DNA of 17,766 nucleotides, taken from positions 1 through 17,766 of the forward strand of contig JAGLUC010000408.1 in assembly GCA_023134955.1 (NCBI GenBank). The letters are read 5' to 3'. The stretch comes from Methylococcales bacterium. Lineage in GTDB: Bacteria > Pseudomonadota > Gammaproteobacteria > Methylococcales > Methylomonadaceae. A program made the translations under genes and the position numbers. The notes under the pieces are model-generated. The model worked only from the letters and a program-made list of their open reading frames with translations. It had not been told where the DNA came from and did no database searches. Shown in pieces: positions 16,500 through 17,766 of the stretch (positions are counted from its first letter, which is position 1; every line of letters begins with the position of its first letter).

Positions 16500-17666
16500 A
16501 TGAAATATGAATTGATGGATATGTGTAGTGACAATGCAGTCATTAAGGTAATTGGTGTTGGTGGCGGCGGCGGAAATGCGGTCGAGCATATGATGGAGCA
16601 TCAAATAGATGGTGTGGAGTTTTCTTGTGCAAATACAGATGCACAAGCACTACGCCGATTAAATGTTGATACAAAAATTCAACTAGGTGTAGAGCTAACT
16701 AAAGGTCTTGGAGCGGGAACCAAACCTGAAGTTGGAAAACTTGCTGCTGAAGAAAACAGAGAGCATATTAAAGAAATTATTGATGGTGCTGATATGATTT
16801 TTTTGACCGCTGGAATGGGTGGAGGAACAGGGACAGGTGCAATATCTGTGATTGCTGAAATTGCTAAAGAACTAGGTGTTTTAACAGTTGCTGTTGTTAC
16901 TAAACCTTTCGACTTTGAAGGAAAAAAGAAGAAAATGGTTGCTGAGCAGGGTATTAGTGAATTAGAAAAACAAGTTGATTCATTAATTGTTATTCCCAAT
17001 CAAAAACTATTGCCCGTTTTAGGTAGTAATCTATCACTTGTTAACGCATTTAAGGCAGCAAATGATGTCTTGCTAGATGCTGTACAAGGTATCACAGAAT
17101 TAATTACTCACCCTGGCTTAATCAATGTCGATTTTGCAGATGTTAAAACTATTATGAGTAATATGGGTACTGCAATTATGGGTTCAGGCTCAGCGGTAGG
17201 TGACAATCGTGCAAAAGAAGCGGCAGAAAAAGCCATTGCATGTCCATTGCTTGAAGATATTAATCTGGAAGGCGCGAAAGGCATTTTAGTTAATATTTCA
17301 GCGGCTGACATGGATTTAACTGAGTTTGATGAGATTGGCAGCATAATGCATGCCTTTGCCACAGAAGATGCCGATATGAAAATTGGTACAACTATTAACC
17401 CTGACATGGGTGACGAAATAAAAGTGACAGTTGTGGCAACGGGTATGGGAATAGATATGGAAGCCGCTATTGATCGTTCTCCTACAGTTAAGCTGGTACA
17501 AAAAGCAATAGCGGGTGATATTAACTATGATGTATTAGATAAACCCACAATACAGCGTAAGTCTAAACAAGACTCCAGAGAAACACGGTTTGGCGCACAG
17601 CCAAAAAATGAAATGGATTTAGACTATCTTGATGTGCCAGCCTTTTTGAGACGGCAGGCTGATTAA
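16500..17666 (+). CDS. ftsZ: Cell division GTPase FtsZ
   Basis: A 388-residue tubulin homologue (E. coli 383) that polymerises with GTP into the division ring. The N-terminal nucleotide motif VIGVGGGGGNAV is at about residues 17-28, the tubulin signature GGGTGTG at 107-113, and the T7 catalytic loop NVDFADV begins at N209 with D211 and D214. A hydrophilic linker of roughly 50 residues follows the globular core. The protein ends in the conserved peptide LDYLDVPAFLRRQAD, which binds FtsA and ZipA and is nearly identical to E. coli. ATG 16500 was chosen over TTG 16494 by the GAGGG site. No terminator is evident after its stop. Confidence 0.99.
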   Translation: MKYELMDMCSDNAVIKVIGVGGGGGNAVEHMMEHQIDGVEFSCANTDAQALRRLNVDTKIQLGVELTKGLGAGTKPEVGKLAAEENREHIKEIIDGADMIFLTAGMGGGTGTGAISVIAEIAKELGVLTVAVVTKPFDFEGKKKKMVAEQGISELEKQVDSLIVIPNQKLLPVLGSNLSLVNAFKAANDVLLDAVQGITELITHPGLINVDFADVKTIMSNMGTAIMGSGSAVGDNRAKEAAEKAIACPLLEDINLEGAKGILVNISAADMDLTEFDEIGSIMHAFATEDADMKIGTTINPDMGDEIKVTVVATGMGIDMEAAIDRSPTVKLVQKAIAGDINYDVLDKPTIQRKSKQDSRETRFGAQPKNEMDLDYLDVPAFLRRQAD

Positions 17667-17715
17667 GTTGATCTATGTTAAAATTGAGTCTCAGTCTTTT
17701 TATTGACAGTATCAT
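17667..17715 (+). other. ftsZ-lpxC intergenic gap (49 nt)
   Basis: This is the longest non-coding stretch after the leader. It contains the small dyad TGAGTCTCA followed by a short T-run, but the loop would be a single base, so it is not a usable terminator hairpin. Transcripts from ftsZ could continue into lpxC. A weak promoter here cannot be excluded in such AT-rich DNA. Confidence 0.5.
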
Positions 17716-17766
17716 ATGATTAAGCAAAGAACGCTAAAAAACACAATCAGAGCAACTGGTGTAGGG
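17716..17766 (+). CDS. lpxC: LpxC, UDP-3-O-acyl-GlcNAc deacetylase (N-terminal fragment, cut by window end)
   Basis: Only the first 17 codons are present, reading MIKQRTLKNTIRATGVG. This matches the LpxC N-terminus, which in E. coli begins MIKQRTLKRIVQATGVG. LpxC is the zinc-dependent deacetylase that commits the cell to lipid A synthesis. Its place directly after ftsZ is the standard gammaproteobacterial arrangement. The catalytic domains lie outside the window. No strong Shine-Dalgarno is seen before the ATG. Confidence 0.93.
   Translation, partial: MIKQRTLKNTIRATGVG

Noticed and set aside
17681..17700. Possible intrinsic terminator after ftsZ (TGAGTCTCA then T-run)
   Set aside because: The dyad has a 4-bp stem around a single base, which cannot form a stable RNA hairpin.
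1..17766. A hidden novel system such as a defence island, mobile element or fused gene inside the cluster
   Set aside because: Every coding stretch maps to a standard dcw gene of normal length with intact motifs, gaps are too small for extra genes, and no change in composition or repeat boundary suggests an insertion.

Overview
This window is an almost complete division-and-cell-wall (dcw) cluster from a Gram-negative, LPS-making bacterium, most likely a gammaproteobacterium. The lineage call rests on three things. The gene order matches the enterobacterial/pseudomonad order mraZ-rsmH-ftsL-ftsI-murE-murF-mraY-murD-ftsW-murG-murC-(murB)-ddl-ftsQ-ftsA-ftsZ-lpxC. The FtsA, FtsZ, MraY and MurG proteins resemble E. 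coli closely along their whole length. MurE carries the meso-diaminopimelate motif DNPR. The DNA is clearly AT-rich, with A/T-ending codons throughout, so this is a low-GC member of the group; the sequence alone does not give a genus.

Layout. Positions 1-355 are non-coding. They contain a long imperfect inverted repeat (172-226), then a near-consensus sigma70 promoter (268-296), then a 10-bp-spaced row of TGGG-like boxes (306-330) that look like the MraZ operator. From 356 to 17666 sixteen genes run on the + strand with almost no space between them. Six junctions are ATGA or GTGA stop/start overlaps of 4 nt, two more overlap by 8-13 nt, and the largest internal gap is 24 nt, before ftsZ. The window ends inside the first codons of lpxC.

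How the genes work together. murC, murD, murE and murF build UDP-MurNAc-pentapeptide from the UDP-MurNAc made by MurB, using D-Ala-D-Ala supplied by Ddl. MraY and MurG load it onto undecaprenyl phosphate as lipid I and lipid II. FtsW polymerises and FtsI cross-links the septal glycan. FtsL and FtsQ regulate FtsWI at the septum, while FtsZ and its membrane tether FtsA form the ring. MraZ is the cluster's own transcription regulator and RsmH methylates 16S rRNA. Every gene is intact, of normal length, and has the catalytic motifs checked.

Several start codons were chosen by ribosome-binding site rather than by longest frame (murD, ddl, ftsA, ftsZ); murF remains ambiguous. I found no mobile element, CRISPR array, tRNA/rRNA or foreign insertion, and no evidence of an undescribed system. 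The items most worth a second look are the leader region (promoter plus MraZ boxes, and the inverted repeat).
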